A stretch of 64,000 bases of DNA, taken from contig NC_092564.1 in NCBI RefSeq assembly GCF_037975245.1, positions 25,661,484 to 25,725,483 on the forward strand, read 5' to 3'. Below the pieces are notes generated by a model. The model did no database searches and was not told the origin of the DNA. It saw nothing but the letters and a program-made list of their open reading frames with translations. Source of the stretch: Apostichopus japonicus (taxonomy: Eukaryota > Echinodermata > Holothuroidea > Aspidochirotida > Stichopodidae). Both the position numbers and the translations under genes were made by a program. How positions within the stretch are numbered: the stretch's first letter is position 1; each line of letters begins with the position of its first letter. Positions 1 to 11,353 of this stretch are shown here, in pieces.

Positions 1-51
1 GAGCACGACCTTTGACACAAGGACATCCTGCTGGACACCAAATTAGGACAG
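1..51 (+). pseudogene. FER-like SH2b/linker exon, 3' end (copy 1)
   Basis: The reading frame gives EHDL, a TGA stop, then HKDILLDTKLGQ, followed by the donor GTGAGT at 52. The matching exon in copy 2 has CGA (Arg) at that codon, so the stop is private to copy 1. The segment is the linker from SH2 into the kinase N-lobe, ending immediately before the glycine-rich loop. Confidence 0.8.
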
Positions 52-89
52 GTGAGTTTCATGAAAGACACAACAATTCAATCTTTTAA

Positions 90-452
90 AGGGTGTGAAG
101 ACTCACGCAAAAAAAGAAACGTCTAATGCCAGTAATCTGACCTAGTTTCGAATGAGGTGTAATAGAAGTGTTACACACCACCATCAATCCCAGCAAATAC
201 ACATACAACTTGCTACCGTCAGTAAATTAGACACTAGTGTACAGTCAGTACATACAGCTGCGGTCAATGCCCTCAGCACAGTGTACAAACGATACAGCGA
301 TGGACATCTCAGGTCCAGCTAAAGATAACAAGGTATCACGTTTCATTACTGTCTGCATTTTGTAGCGACACGAACAAAACGTCACTTGCAAGCAACAGAG
401 AGTTAACTTTTTCAGATGGCAGCACGCTGTTTGGGGCGAGTCTTCATTGCCT
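90..452 (+). mobile_element. TTAA-type MITE, 363 bp (copy in duplication 1)
   Basis: It is flanked by TTAA at 86-89 and 453-456. Ends are imperfect inverted repeats: AGGGTGTGAAGACTC on the left, with GAGTCTTCATTGCCT on the right. No open frame of note. A TTAA target duplication fits piggyBac or Kolobok; the family is not determined. Further copies lie at 13190-13552 and, reversed, at 63220-63576. Confidence 0.8.
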
Positions 453-1102
453 TTAATGGTAATGAAAAGTTAATTGGTAGATGAGTTAATTTCACTGACA
501 TTTACCCACTTTGTACCAGTGACCCTGAAACCTTGTAATTTTTGTTTGGCCAATTGACTTGTATTTGAAGCTAACAGGGATGACCATGTGTGCACAACAT
601 GTGTCATGTTGTTTACTCCAGTCTATTCCTATCAACACAGTATGTGTGTGCACTAATGTTGAGTTATTTGGGGAGATTCTTAATGTTGGTACATGGGCTA
701 ACGTAAGATGTTAGCTGAATTCTAGTGTATACCCCTTCAGCTGTAGGCAATGAAAAATTACTGTTTTAAGGTTTATTAAGCCACTGGTTGCCTCTCATGT
801 GACATATATTGTGAGCTCTCATGTGACATATCACATGACCTCGCATGTGACATCTCCTTGTCTATACTACTGCTGCATTCTTTATTTAAGGTGGAAAAAA
901 AGAAGAAAAAAAGTGAATTTTTACATGAATATCTTGTTAGAACTGTATTAATTACAACCCATATGGTTGTAACTCTTCTCTATTGCACCCCAAGTGAAAT
1001 AAACTACTAAAAAATGAAAACGGGGGTGGGGTGGGTGAGGGGGTGGGTTGACTGCATTGTTCTTTTAGTTTCATAAGCATCCTTTTTCTTGTGTACATGC
1101 AG

Positions 1103-1363
<261 letters not shown>

Positions 1364-2001
1364 TGACAGCTATCAAATTAGTTAGATTAGGGGGGCAAAT
1401 TTGGCCTTTGATTTATTAGGGAATATGGTACACCGTAAACATCTCATTGTATATGGAAACCCTGCCACTCTGGTTAGTTGTATGGAGAAGTATTTTCTGG
1501 CCGCAAACAACGTGAAATTTTATCGAAGAGGAAAATGTTTCCTCACTGCTAGTTTAATAGCCCAACTCAAGATCTATGCACCTAACTGGAGATTTATTGG
1601 TTGATTGAATGTTACCTATTTTGACCGGCTTATAAATATTATAAATATCCGTATATTGTCCATACATATATCCGTATATCATAAATATCCTTATAAATAT
1701 CTTTCTAAATATACTGTGACATTTTATAGAAATTGAAGTTTTGTACGGTGTATTTCTGGTTTCACATTCAGAGAAGATTGCAATTATATATAAGCTCTTT
1801 TATTAGTTTTTGGCTTGCTCTACACTGATGTGCAATATGTACCATGAACAGAGGAACTTTATTTGCGTACGTTTAGGCTTGTATCATAATTAATACACAC
1901 AAAACAGACTAAACAACAATAGATTTATGAGATGAAATCAGTAAATTGTTTAAAAAGATTGATTTTACTGACTGATGTTTGCTTCTCTGTCACCTTTGCA
2001 G

Positions 2002-2125
2002 GAGGAGATCTTTTGAAGTTGCTTCAAGATGACAGCAAGACCTTGAGTGTCCCCGAGAAGATTAAAATGAGTGAAGACGCAGCATCAGGGATGGCTTACT
2101 TGGAGGGCAAAAGTTGTATTCACAG
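2002..2125 (+). pseudogene. FER-like kinase exon K2, copy 1 (open)
   Basis: Follows CCTTTGCAG and ends at CAG|GTAAAC. Encodes GGDLLKLLQDDSKTL through SGMAYLEGKSCIHR, the hinge, helices D and E, and the start of the HRD catalytic loop. It enters in phase 1 and leaves in phase 2, and is open throughout. It differs from copy 2 by a few residues only (Q/R, I/V). Listed as pseudogene only because its neighbours are broken. Confidence 0.85.
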
Positions 2126-2735
2126 GTAAACTAGAAATTGTCCTGGGATTAATAAACATGTGTTTGGGTTTATGGATGTAGGCATGGGTATGCATGTATG
2201 TTAGTATGTATTTGTTGAGGAACAAACAAGAAGAACTCAGATAAGTAATCAGGACTCTTGTCTATTTAAAACTTTGTGTGATATCTGCTTTCAAAAGGAA
2301 AATGTCAAAACTGAATACTAAAGACAATTCTCGTTACTTAACCAAATAAGGAGAATGGGACAATCCCACTGCTTTTAAGAATTAGACATTTTGCTCTTGA
2401 TGGTTGTAATTGTAGAATGCTGCCAGTAAATTGTAGTGATAAGTAACTTTCTGTTAACAGATAGAACCTCACCACCATCATGCAACCTCCCCTCCCCACC
2501 TCACACCATTGATCTCCTATCCATCTACACGAATGTTAGAATAAAACACTCTGTGGAACTGAAATGATGTTAACATTATCAAAAATGCGGCAACATTAAG
2601 GAATGAAAACTCAAGGTAGGGAGAAATTTTTGGGAGGGGCCCAATAACGTGAGATGCCAAATGCTCTGTATATTACAGCAGATCTAGTAGATTGATATAT
2701 GGTCACTGCCATGCTCCCACAGTATACCTCTGTAA

Positions 2736-2925
<190 letters not shown>

Positions 2926-2949
2926 GTAAAGGTTGTGTATACATATGTC

Positions 2950-3248
2950 CAGGCACGTAGCCAAGGGGGGGCCAATGGGGCGACCGCCCCCCCCTTGAGC
3001 ATATTTTTTTGGTATGCTTTTGTGATATCCCTAGCAATTTCAAAATTGAAAATGCTTAAATGCAACTTACAAGGCCTGGGAAGTGCCATTTCCAGCGATC
3101 TGGGAGGCATTTTCGGCCAAAGTTTTCTTGTACGCTTCATGCCACTCGTGATGGCGCTACACTAAGATAGTTTGCAGAGCCATAATTGGCTCTGATAGTT
3201 TGCCTACAGGTTCGCCCCTCCCATGGCAAATTCCTGGCTACGTGCCTG
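2950..3248. mobile_element. hAT-like MITE, 299 bp (copy 1)
   Basis: Inverted ends are CAGGCACGTAGCCA and TGGCTACGTGCCTG, with a G-run just inside the left end and C-rich sequence inside both. It starts 25 bp downstream of exon K3. Flanks CATATGTC and AGTATGGC agree at only some positions, so the 8-bp target duplication is not clean. The same element is at 16051-16349. Its core (about 3058-3115) also occurs in a MITE with different ends near 50040. Confidence 0.7.
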
Positions 3249-3279
3249 AGTATGGCAAAGAAGTGGTAAAAGCAGTTAC

Positions 3280-3642
3280 TGTGGGTCTGTTTCAAAACCT
3301 GCGTGTTCAAAACCTTAGAGAGTGTCGTGGACGATTGGCTAAGACGACGGACTTGTGATCCAAGGATTGCTGGTTCGACTCCTGCCTAGTCCATTACGTT
3401 GTGTCCTTGGGCAAGATGCTTTATCTCAATTGCCTCTCTCCACCCAGAGGTTAAATGGGTACCTGTGAGGTAACTTGTCATGGGGCGTAGTATATAACTG
3501 CAGCCGCCTGGAGGGATTGTCTCTGGGACAGGTTATCATTGACCAGGGATAACATATCTTCTGTAAAGTGCTTTGATACCTATTGCTGGTATAAGCGCTA
3601 TATAAAAGTGAAATATTCTGTGGGTCTGTTTCAAAACCTGCG
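3280..3642 (+). mobile_element. tRNA-derived SINE, single copy, with long flanking direct repeat
   Basis: The head contains an A-box-like TGGCTAAGACG and a perfect B box GGTTCGACTCC (about 3321-3392); the anticodon-type loop CTTGTGA resembles tRNA-Thr(TGT). The 3' part ends AAGTGCTTTGATACC...AAGCGCTATATAAAAG, a tail common to LINE-mobilised SINEs. A 26-bp direct repeat beginning CTGTGGGTCTG flanks the element (about 3279-3304 and 3618-3643). It could be a long target duplication. The seven-unit array at 16381-18755 has the same unit. Confidence 0.8.
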
Positions 3643-3709
3643 TAGGTTCTGTGACGTTAGCAAGTATTTCGGTCTGAACTGGGTGAAGGGTAGACCATTC
3701 TCATGCACT

Positions 3710-3865
3710 GAAGTCATGTGACAAGTGCACCCCTTCATGTGATAAGTGCACCTAGTCAGGTGATATGTGCACTCAATCAGGTGACAAGTGCACTCAGTAA
3801 GGTCATATGTGCACTCAATCAGGTGACAAGTGTACTTAGTCAGGTGACAGTGTGCACATGTCATA
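3710..3865 (+). repeat. Minisatellite, about 20-bp units
   Basis: About seven imperfect units of the type CAGGTGACAAGTGCACTCAGT (shown approximately), in the intron upstream of SH2a. It lies just past the duplication junction, in sequence not present elsewhere in the window. Confidence 0.75.
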
Positions 3866-4058
3866 TGATAATTGAAATCTTCCAGCTGAACAAACATGAG
3901 ATGGGAGAAGCGTGCTCCAACTGTGGTCTGACTTAATTGTGTCAAGTCAGTCTCCTAATACTGTTAGGTTCAGTTATATTTTTTGTCGTCCAAAGTTGTT
4001 ATTTAACAGAATCTTGTTGATGTTGAGTAACTTACAGCAGAGATGTTTGTGTCTACAG

Positions 4059-4267
4059 CCTACAGTAGCTCCAACAAGGAGGTCCCCCTGGAGGATGAAG
4101 CCTGGTACCACGGCGCCCTGCCGAGACAAGAGACGGAGGAGCTGCTGAAATAGGAGGGAGACTTCATTGTCAGATTCAAGAGCGACGCCTCCGGCCAGTA
4201 CGTGCTCTCCTGCAGGTCCGCAGATAAACAGAGGCACTTTCCGATCATGAAACAAGACGAAAGCACG
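4059..4267 (+). pseudogene. FER-like SH2 exon a (copy 2), stop codon
   Basis: Follows GTGTCTACAG and ends at ACG|GTCAGT. It encodes the first two thirds of an SH2 domain: EAWYHGALPRQETEELLK, a TAG stop, EGDFIVRFKSD, then SGQYVLSCRSADKQRHF. The phosphotyrosine-binding arginine of the FLVR motif (here FIVR) is present. The stop sits where related proteins usually have a charged residue. It joins 11354-11524 in phase 0, with a retrotransposon inserted in the intervening intron. Confidence 0.85.
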
Positions 4268-4490
4268 GTCAGTCCATTACGAGTTTTTAAACCTGCAGAG
4301 AGTTAACCCATCTATGACAGCAAATCAATCTTGGGACTTATTTTGCTGATAGCTATTATTTCAATAGTGCTGTTTTTTTAATAATAGCATAATATATATA
4401 TATTACATGTAATATATTAGCATAATAGCATAATATTTTTTAAATAAAAGCATGTAAAAACACCATGTAAAATACACATTTTGGTGTTAC
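4268..4490. other. Intron remnant, AT-rich, nothing recognised
   Basis: AT-rich sequence with short TA and ATAATA runs between SH2a and the retrotransposon. No exon or element seen. Confidence 0.6.
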
Positions 4491-5448
4491 TGTCACGGGT
4501 AAGGTAAAACTACAGTATTTGACTGGACAACGTAAATACTTGGATGGCGTGTGTCTTTGTATAAGCTTTAATTGGTCCTCGTTACCAGGGGCAAAAACCC
4601 TGAAACAAAACATAAAATGAACGCATTGTATAAACAAATATTTCACACAAATAAGACGTTACATCGGCAATAGGAAACATATCAAACATGCATTGATCTC
4701 GCTGTATGATCCCATGATTTTACACCTTATTAACACTTATCACCTATTTACAATATGTCCTCCCTATACAGACATTCGATACTTACAAACTTCTCATAAA
4801 TATATTTTATATGTGCTTTCCAATCTCTAACATATTCCGGCCTCGCTACACTCAAATAAGAAACAAGAATACGACTAACTAGTTGCGTTCCCTCTACTGC
4901 AAAGTAAGGTTTGACTTAGTATACATAAGAAAATGAGACACTTACGGAATTCGGTCAGTTTCCGGCTTTTTACACGTATCGGTACGTCCTTTACGATATA
5001 TGACAAGATATATATATATTGCCACGAATTCATCAGCGGGGAACTGAAGTTGCCCCTACATATACTATATTAGAATAGCGAAGTACTGCGGGCTAACGTC
5101 GCCCAACGGACATCGTGTCCAACTGCAACAAGTGACTGCTGTGGTGCACCCAGCACCCTTGCACCAAGTATAGTATACCAAACACGAATACCACGCCCTG
5201 ACCTGCTTACCCGGCCTATTCATACCGACCCTTTACCTGCATTTTATGCAAATTAATCTAAACAAAGACTTGCACAAATTCCATTGATGCTCGTCGAGCA
5301 ATCAGTGAATTAAACAAAGCATATACTAGAATGTCGTATGTTACTAATTTGAACTTCGTGAGCAAAACAGACAACAAATGAATATTCATCAGTAAATTTA
5401 TCCAGCTGCACGATAGTCGTTAGACTTGCGTCAAGCATACTCGTGACA
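4491..5448 (-). repeat. 3' LTR of the GmR1-like element (958 bp)
   Basis: Ends are TGTCACGGGTAAGG on the left and ...CTCGTGACA on the right, a TGTCA/TGACA inverted pair. It aligns with 10227-11162, with scattered substitutions and a few short indels, so the insertion is not brand new. It is the 3' LTR because the genes read leftwards. Confidence 0.9.
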
Positions 5449-5462
5449 CATCCCCCTTCTTA
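5449..5462 (-). other. Polypurine tract next to the 3' LTR
   Basis: On the minus strand AAGAAGGGGGATG directly precedes the LTR, the expected site for plus-strand DNA priming. Confidence 0.65.
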
Positions 5463-5590
5463 AGATAATTTACGAGAGAACATAGAGAGTATACAACTTC
5501 CTTTTCTTTACACAGAATTAACTTATATACAAAACGAGCTCAATATTCTATAACCAGCGAGTTACATACAGAACATTCAACATATACTTC

Positions 5591-6424
5591 TCAAGCTGGG
5601 CAACGACTTAAAAAGTCCGCTCCATAGTTCTCCGAACATTTGATTGCCTTAATTACAAATCTGAATGGCTGAGTACATAAGGCCCATCTAAGCACTGTGC
5701 TGTTCTTTATCTTGGCCTTATTTATGTACACCAACGGATGGTGGTCCGTTTCCAACAAAAATTCAACCCCGTACAAGTAAATCTGAAACTTTTCCATTGC
5801 CCAAACAACAGCTAGACATTCTTTCTCGATGGTAGCATATTTAACTTCTCGAGGCTGCAACTTTCTACTGGCGAAACATATTGGGTACTTTACACCATCC
5901 TCTTCCTGCATGAGTACTGACCCAACCCCTACATCCGAAGCGTCACATCTAAGAATGAATGGTTTCGACATGTCGGGTAGGTGCAAGATTGGTTCGGAAG
6001 CTAGCCTTGATTTTAACGTGTCAAATGCAGCACCCTGAGAAGAACCCCATTTAACCCTGTTTGGATTAGAACCTCGCGTGAGATCAGTTAAGGGAGCTGA
6101 AATGGCCGCGAAGTTTGGTATAAACCGACTATAATAGTCAACAAGTCCCATAAATGATCTCACTTCCTTTTTTGTAGTAGGTATCGACGCATTTAAAACC
6201 TTCTGCACCTTGTCGGGCTGAGGGCTCAAGATCCCTTCCCCAACCACGTAACCTAAAAATTCTAACGATGAATAACCAACAAAACACTTTGTTGGTCGCG
6301 CTGTAAGTCCGGCGCTCCTAAGATGCTTAAGCACTGTTGCCATCAGTTCTACATGACTATCCCAATCTGTGGAGAACATTAATATATCGTCGAATGTAGT
6401 TAACAGTGTTTTGCAACCCATCAA
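5591..6424 (-). pseudogene. pol: Retroelement RT (C-terminal part) and RNase H
   Basis: 277 codons. The start overlaps the previous frame at the RT catalytic box (FDDILMFSTD), then thumb and connection sequence (EFLGYVVGEG, RSFMGLVDYYSRFIPNF), then Ty3-type RNase H (LRCDASDVGVGSVL, YATIEKECLAVVWAME, LLETDHHPLVYI). The last acidic RNase H region falls near the ORF end (GADFLSRCPA). It is separated from the upstream RT part by a one-base insertion in the catalytic box, so no continuous enzyme can be made. Confidence 0.9.
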
Positions 6425-6980
6425 GCAGCCTGCGCATCATACGCGTAAATACGGCAGAAGCGTCGACAACACCAAAAGGCATGACTCTGAATTGATACAT
6501 TCCTTGATGCGTTACAAAAGCTAGTTTCTTTCTCTCTTCTACGGCAACCGGTATCTGCCAATAACCTTTTGATAGATCTAGTTTTGTAAAATACTTCCCC
6601 TTAGATACCTTTGCCATCAAGTCCTCAACACTGGGAATAGGTTCGGGGTCAAATAAAGCAACCTTGTTAAGCTTTCTAAAGTCAACACAAAACCTGTTTG
6701 ACCCGTCTTTTTTGCGAACCATCACTATTGGCGATGCGTACGGCGAATAAGACCTTTCAATAACATCAGTTTCTAACATGTACTCTATTTCTTCCTCTAT
6801 AACCTTTTGCGTACTCAATGGAATTGGATACGGTCTACTTCTTACAACTTCATCCGTTACCAATGGCAACGTAAACTCAAGTAAATTCGTACGACCAGGC
6901 GTATCGGTTAACACATCTCTGAATTCAGACAATACAAGCGAAACCTCTTTTGCTTTGTTTTCGCATAGCTCTGAATTCAC
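6357..6980 (-). pseudogene. pol: Retroelement RT, N-terminal part
   Basis: 207 codons with gypsy-type RT blocks: RSRPYPIPLSTQ, IVMVRKKDGSNRFCVDFRKL, FTKLDLSKGYWQIPV, QFRVMPFGVVDASAVF. The frame runs off at the catalytic Y-x-D-D box because of one extra base near 6397-6402; the enzyme continues in another frame. Upstream, the same frame is joined to integrase except for a TAA stop near 7002, so integrase and RT were once one polyprotein with integrase first. Confidence 0.9.
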
Positions 6981-7001
6981 ATTGACATCTCTAAAACATT
7001 C

Positions 7002-7904
7002 TTATGATTTAGAAGGAGGTAGTACTATGATAAACTTATCTGTTTCAGAATTATTTTCCTCAATGATTGCGCAAGATCCACTCAGCTCCTCTAACACACT
7101 CCCAGCTGAAGCAATATCAACATTTCGATCGGATGTTCGAACAAAATATTTCTTTAGTAAGTTTGCGTGAAATGTTTTGAGTTTTCCCTCTTTGTTGACT
7201 CTATAGTCGTACTTGCCTACCTTTCCTACAATATGATAAGGCCCTTTCCACTGCATAGTTAGCTTGTTACTGTCTGTAGGTAACAAAATTAGAACTTGGT
7301 CATCGACATTGAATTTTCGATCACGTGCCCTTGCGTCATAATATTTCCTGTATCTACTAGACGATTTGGCCAGCTCGTTTTGAGCCAAATAACATGTTTC
7401 CTCAAGTCTTTCCTTCAAATCGATCACATACTGATAGGTAGTTTTAACTTCTTCCTCCTCTATTTCACCCGTCCACAAATCTTTCAAGATACCCATTGGC
7501 CCTCGGACCGTCCTCCCATACAACAATTCAAATGGGGAGAATCCTAGTGATTCTTGGGGGACCTCCCGATAAGCAAACAGCAGGGCGGGTAAAAATCGAT
7601 CCCAATCACGTGGTCTTTCAGCAGACATACGCCTTAACATTTTTTTTAACGTACCGTTAAATTTCTCAACCAAACCGTTGCAAATTGGATGGTAAGGTGT
7701 AGTGGTTAGTTGTTTGATTTGCAATACCCGACTTATCTCCCTCATGAGATCGGAAGTAAACTGACTTCCCATGTCGGTCAGAATTTCTTTAGGAAACCCC
7801 ACCCTAGTAAATATCTCGAGTAGAGCTTCGGCTACACGCTCTGTTTCAATACTAGGCAGAGCAACTGCCTCTGGGAACCTCGTAGCATAATCTACTAAAG
7901 TCAA
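7002..7904 (-). pseudogene. pol: Retroelement integrase core and C-terminus
   Basis: 300 codons. The second catalytic Asp lies in EILTDMGSQF (about residue 44) and the Glu in NGLVEKFNGT (about residue 80); the spacing of 35 is that of DD35E integrases. The first Asp is in AIDLVGPL at the end of the preceding frame. The gypsy-type ELLYGR and the GPYHIVGKVGKYDYRV (GPY/F) module follow. One TGA codon separates this part from the zinc-finger part upstream; a CGA-to-TGA change is likely (inference). Confidence 0.9.
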
Positions 7905-7919
7905 TACATATCTATTCCC

Positions 7920-9053
7920 TCAATCTGACACTGGAGCTAACGGACCCACTAAATCGATAGCTACCCTATGAAACGGAGTGTCTATAAGTGGCATGCGTCC
8001 TAACGGTACTTTGGAGATTCTACCCTTCGAAACCGTTTTCTGGCATACATCACAAGACATACAAAACATTTTCACATCGTTTTGGATACCAGGCCAATAG
8101 AAATTGCTCGTGATCCTATCGTATGTTTTTTTGACACCTAGGTGACCAGACAATGGCGCTTCGTGGCCCACACTTAATACTTTGTTTCGAAACCTTTTAG
8201 GCACCACTACCTGACGAAATTCTTTGTCGCCTCTTGATTTCGCCGACTTGAATTTACGAAACAATACATTATTTACTATCGTAAACCTAACCTCATGTCC
8301 ACCTCTCGTCATTTTGACATTACCAGTCTTTGCTATGTCATACAATTTGGCAAAACTAGGCTCGTCTTTCTGAGCCTGTATCAATTCTCCTCTACTAATA
8401 TCTAACTCCTCCGACTTTGCGGTTCTCAAAGGCTTGAGAGGTTTCTCCCTTTTTTGCTTTTCAGCTCGTGTCTCGACAGCACCACTTACAGAACCTGAAT
8501 CCTTACCACTACTTTCAAATTGAGGGGGATTCCAATTCGGGTCTGGGTCCTGTGGTTCTCTGACACCATTAATATTTCCCAGAATTAAATCATATAACGG
8601 ACTTTCCATTACTAGAGCCTCCACTTCTCCCTGATAAAATGGCGTATCAACAGCAATAACAGCAACTGATATGTCACGTACTGTACCATCAAGAAGAACA
8701 CAACGTTTGTTTGCACCTGTGAACTTTGAAGGGTCAACGAATTTCCTTCGAGCTACAACCGTAGTGCAACCTGTGTCCCTTAATACCGACACCTTTGACG
8801 ACCCAATGTAACCATCCCTCACAGGCATACATCCATAATTGGTTTCTACAGCACTTACTTTAGGCAGACGGTGTTTGACATTGTCCTCCCCTACCAGTAA
8901 TTCGGAGTCGGTTTGACAAGCGGCCGCCCTTTCTTTTACCTCTGCCTTAGAGCCACTACCCTCTGACAAACCTGCACCCCTGTCATAAGCTACGACCTTT
9001 TGAGGCATATGTACCCCTATGTTTCTTACAATCGCGAGAAACATGACCCACAT
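7920..9053 (-). pseudogene. pol: Retroelement protease and integrase zinc-binding region
   Basis: 377 codons. The protease active site LRDTGCTT is at about residues 91-98, with the flap/C-terminal part LYDLILGN near 155. A spacer follows, then the integrase HHCC module (HLGVKKTYDRI..., CMSCDVCQ, about residues 300-345) and IDLVGPL, where the frame stops. The ATG given by the frame is not necessarily real: gag and pol are in different frames here, so this part was probably expressed by frameshifting from gag (inference). Confidence 0.85.
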
Positions 9054-9069
9054 CGCTACAATTATAACA
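9028..9069 (-). pseudogene. gag: CCHC zinc knuckle of the retroelement gag (nucleocapsid)
   Basis: In the gag frame, downstream of a TAG stop, CYNCSDVGHVSRDC fits C-x2-C-x4-H-x4-C. The stop separates it from the capsid part, another sign of decay. Confidence 0.8.
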
Positions 9070-9084
9070 TTTCTTGTTCTTATT

Positions 9085-9930
9085 CTACTCCTTGCCCTTA
9101 TCTACCTGCTGTTCAAACTGTAAATTGTGGCTAGATTCTTGTTTTGAAGAACCTTTCTTGTCCCACTGTTTACCCCTGGCGTCGACATAACGATCAGCCC
9201 TATAAGCCATGTCTTTGACACTAACAGGTTGTCCCTCTTTAACAAATATACGAAGATCCTTAGGACACATACTATAAAATTGATCTTTAACCATGAAGTC
9301 TAGCATACCTTCATAAGACTTAGTCGTATTGCTAAGGTCTACCCAGCGTTCCAAGTAACCTGTGAGTCTATCCACAAATTGGATATAGTTTTCCCCTCCT
9401 TCAAGCTTTGAACCTCTAAACTTTCTACGAAAACCATCGGCATTCATATCATAGATACAAAGTAACGCTTTCTTAAGGATGTCATAATTCTTAGAATCAT
9501 CATCGGACAATCTTGAATAAACATTAAGGGCTTTGCCCGTTAACAGGGCACTCAACAATATGGCCCATTCTGATCTTACTTTTCCTGCCGCGGTTGAGTA
9601 CCTCTCGAACCTTTTTAGGTATGAGTCAATATCGTCTGTTTTTTCGATAAAACATGGTATCTCCGGCTTTTTGAACGGTGACATTTGCGGCGAGCCTACA
9701 TCCGTTTTTCCTGAGGACCGCGTCTTCACGTTTTCCTCTGCAATTCTTAGTTCAATTTCTTTTAACTCCTTTTGATGTTCTCGCTCTCTCTGTCTTTCGT
9801 CCCTTGTCTGTGCATCCAGATTCTTTGCAAAATCAATTAGCGCCTGCCCTTTGAGGTCAAGGCTTTCTCCCATTTCGATATAATTTTGAAACTCTGCCAT
9901 CTTAGGCAACTCTGTAGTAACGAGGGGCAC
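9085..9930 (-). pseudogene. gag: Retroelement gag (matrix/capsid), SCAN-related capsid C-terminus
   Basis: 281 codons: a charged coiled-coil-like segment (DERQREREHQKELKEIELR, about residues 43-62), then capsid-like helices with FIEKTDDIDSYLKRFERY, and a segment about residues 165-245 (FRRKFRGSKLEGGENYIQF, LERWVDLS, DQFYSMCPKDLRIFV) resembling the SCAN domain. Published work derives the vertebrate SCAN domain from GmR1-like gag capsids, which fits the pol order. It ends at TAG just before the zinc knuckle. Confidence 0.85.
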
Positions 9931-10206
9931 GAAATTGATAACATAAGATCAATGAAATGCGAACAATAATAATCACCTCTTTCATCCCAGAACGAACTCC
10001 CAGAACAATTAGAGTAAAACTTGCTCACACCCAGTTCGTTCGTCGCTTTCTATTGTTGACGAGAATGACAAAAATGACGCAGACGTCGGACGTCGGACGG
10101 CTCGTTTGGCTCTGTTGAGGGCGCTCGTGGCCCGCAAAACGTCAGACGAAGTTTTTGATGCTTAGTGCTATTGGTGGTCCGACGATAAACGACTAGACGA
10201 TTAGTT

Positions 10207-10226
10207 TCCTGGACAGGCCCCCAAAA
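10207..10226 (-). other. Primer binding site of the retroelement
   Basis: Immediately inside the 5' LTR, the minus strand reads TTTTGGGGGCCTGTCCAGGA. The TGGGGGC start is the type used with tRNA-Pro primers. Tentative, since the fit beyond the first seven bases was not tested. Confidence 0.5.
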
Positions 10227-11162
10227 TGTCACGGGTAAGGTAAAACTATTCGACTGGACAACGTAAATACTTGGATGGCGTGTGTCTTTTGTATAAGCTT
10301 TATTTGGTCCTCGTTACCAGGGGCAAAAACCCTGAAACAAAGCGTAAAATGTACGCATTGTATAAACAAATATTTCACACAAATAAGACGTTACATCGGC
10401 AATAGGAAACATATCAAACATGCATTGATCTCGCTGTATGATCCCATGATTTTACACCTTATTAACACTTATCACCTATTTACAATATGCCCTCCCTATA
10501 CAGACATTCGATACTAACAAACTTCTCATAAATATATTTTATATGTGCTTTCCAATCTCTAACATATTCCAGCTTCGCTACACTCAAATAAGAAACAAGA
10601 ATACGACTAACTAGTTGCGTTCCCTCTACTGCAAAGTAAGGTTTGACTTAGTATACATAAGAAAATGAGACACTTACGGAATTCGGTCAGTTTCCAGCTT
10701 TTTACACGTATCAGTACGTCCTTTACGATATATGACAAGATATATCGCCACGAATTCATCAGCGGGAAGTTGCCCCTACATATACTATATTAGAATAGCG
10801 AAGTACTGCGGGCTAACGTCGCCCAACGGACATCGTGTCCAACTGCAACAAGTGACTGCTGTGGTGTACCCAGCACCCTTGCACAAAGTATATTATACCA
10901 AACACGAATACCACGCCCTGACCTGCTTACCCGGCCTATTCATACCGACCCTTTACCTGCATTTTATGCAAATTAATCTAAACAAAGACTTGCACAAATT
11001 CCATTGATGCCCGTCGAGCAATCAGTGAATTAAACAAAGCATATACTAGAATGTGGTATGTTACTAATTTGAACTTCGTGAGCAAAACAGACAACAAATG
11101 AATATTCATCAGTAAATTTATCCAGCTGCACGATAGTCGTTAGACTTGCGTCAAGCATACTC
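10227..11162 (-). repeat. 5' LTR of the GmR1-like element (outer end truncated)
   Basis: Begins TGTCACGGGTAAGG, as at 4491. The right edge stops after ...AAGCATACTC; the last six bases seen in the other LTR (GTGACA) are missing and unrelated sequence follows. This removes the terminal TG and any target duplication on this side. Confidence 0.85.
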
Positions 11163-11353
11163 TGTAGGCAGTGGTGGGGCCAGGGGTCCTCAAAGGCCCC
11201 CCTTCCACACATCTTGGTCCCTCCTTCCCCTTCCTCCCTCACATTACAAAATTGAAATGGCATACAGTGTGTGTTTGATATGATATATCATTAAGCCTGA
11301 CTTTTCTCCTCCACACATTTTTTTGAATGTCTGAATGTTCTGGTGTTTAACAG

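Larger units (their letters stand above)
4491..11162 (-). mobile_element. GmR1-like Ty3/gypsy LTR retrotransposon, dead copy
   Basis: Two similar LTRs bound about 4.8 kb of internal sequence read on the minus strand. The order along the element is gag, protease, integrase, reverse transcriptase, RNase H. Integrase before RT is the Ty1/copia order, but RT, RNase H and integrase motifs are of Ty3/gypsy type; this mosaic order characterises the GmR1-like group. A purine tract precedes the 3' LTR and a tRNA-Pro-like primer site follows the 5' LTR. The coding part carries a stop after gag, a stop within integrase, a stop before RT and a frameshift in the RT catalytic box. No target duplication is evident, and the 5' LTR (right end) lacks its outermost 6 bases. 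Confidence 0.9.

Noticed and set aside
10275-11007. Short plus-strand frames within the right LTR
   Set aside because: Non-coding LTR sequence; the element's genes are on the other strand.
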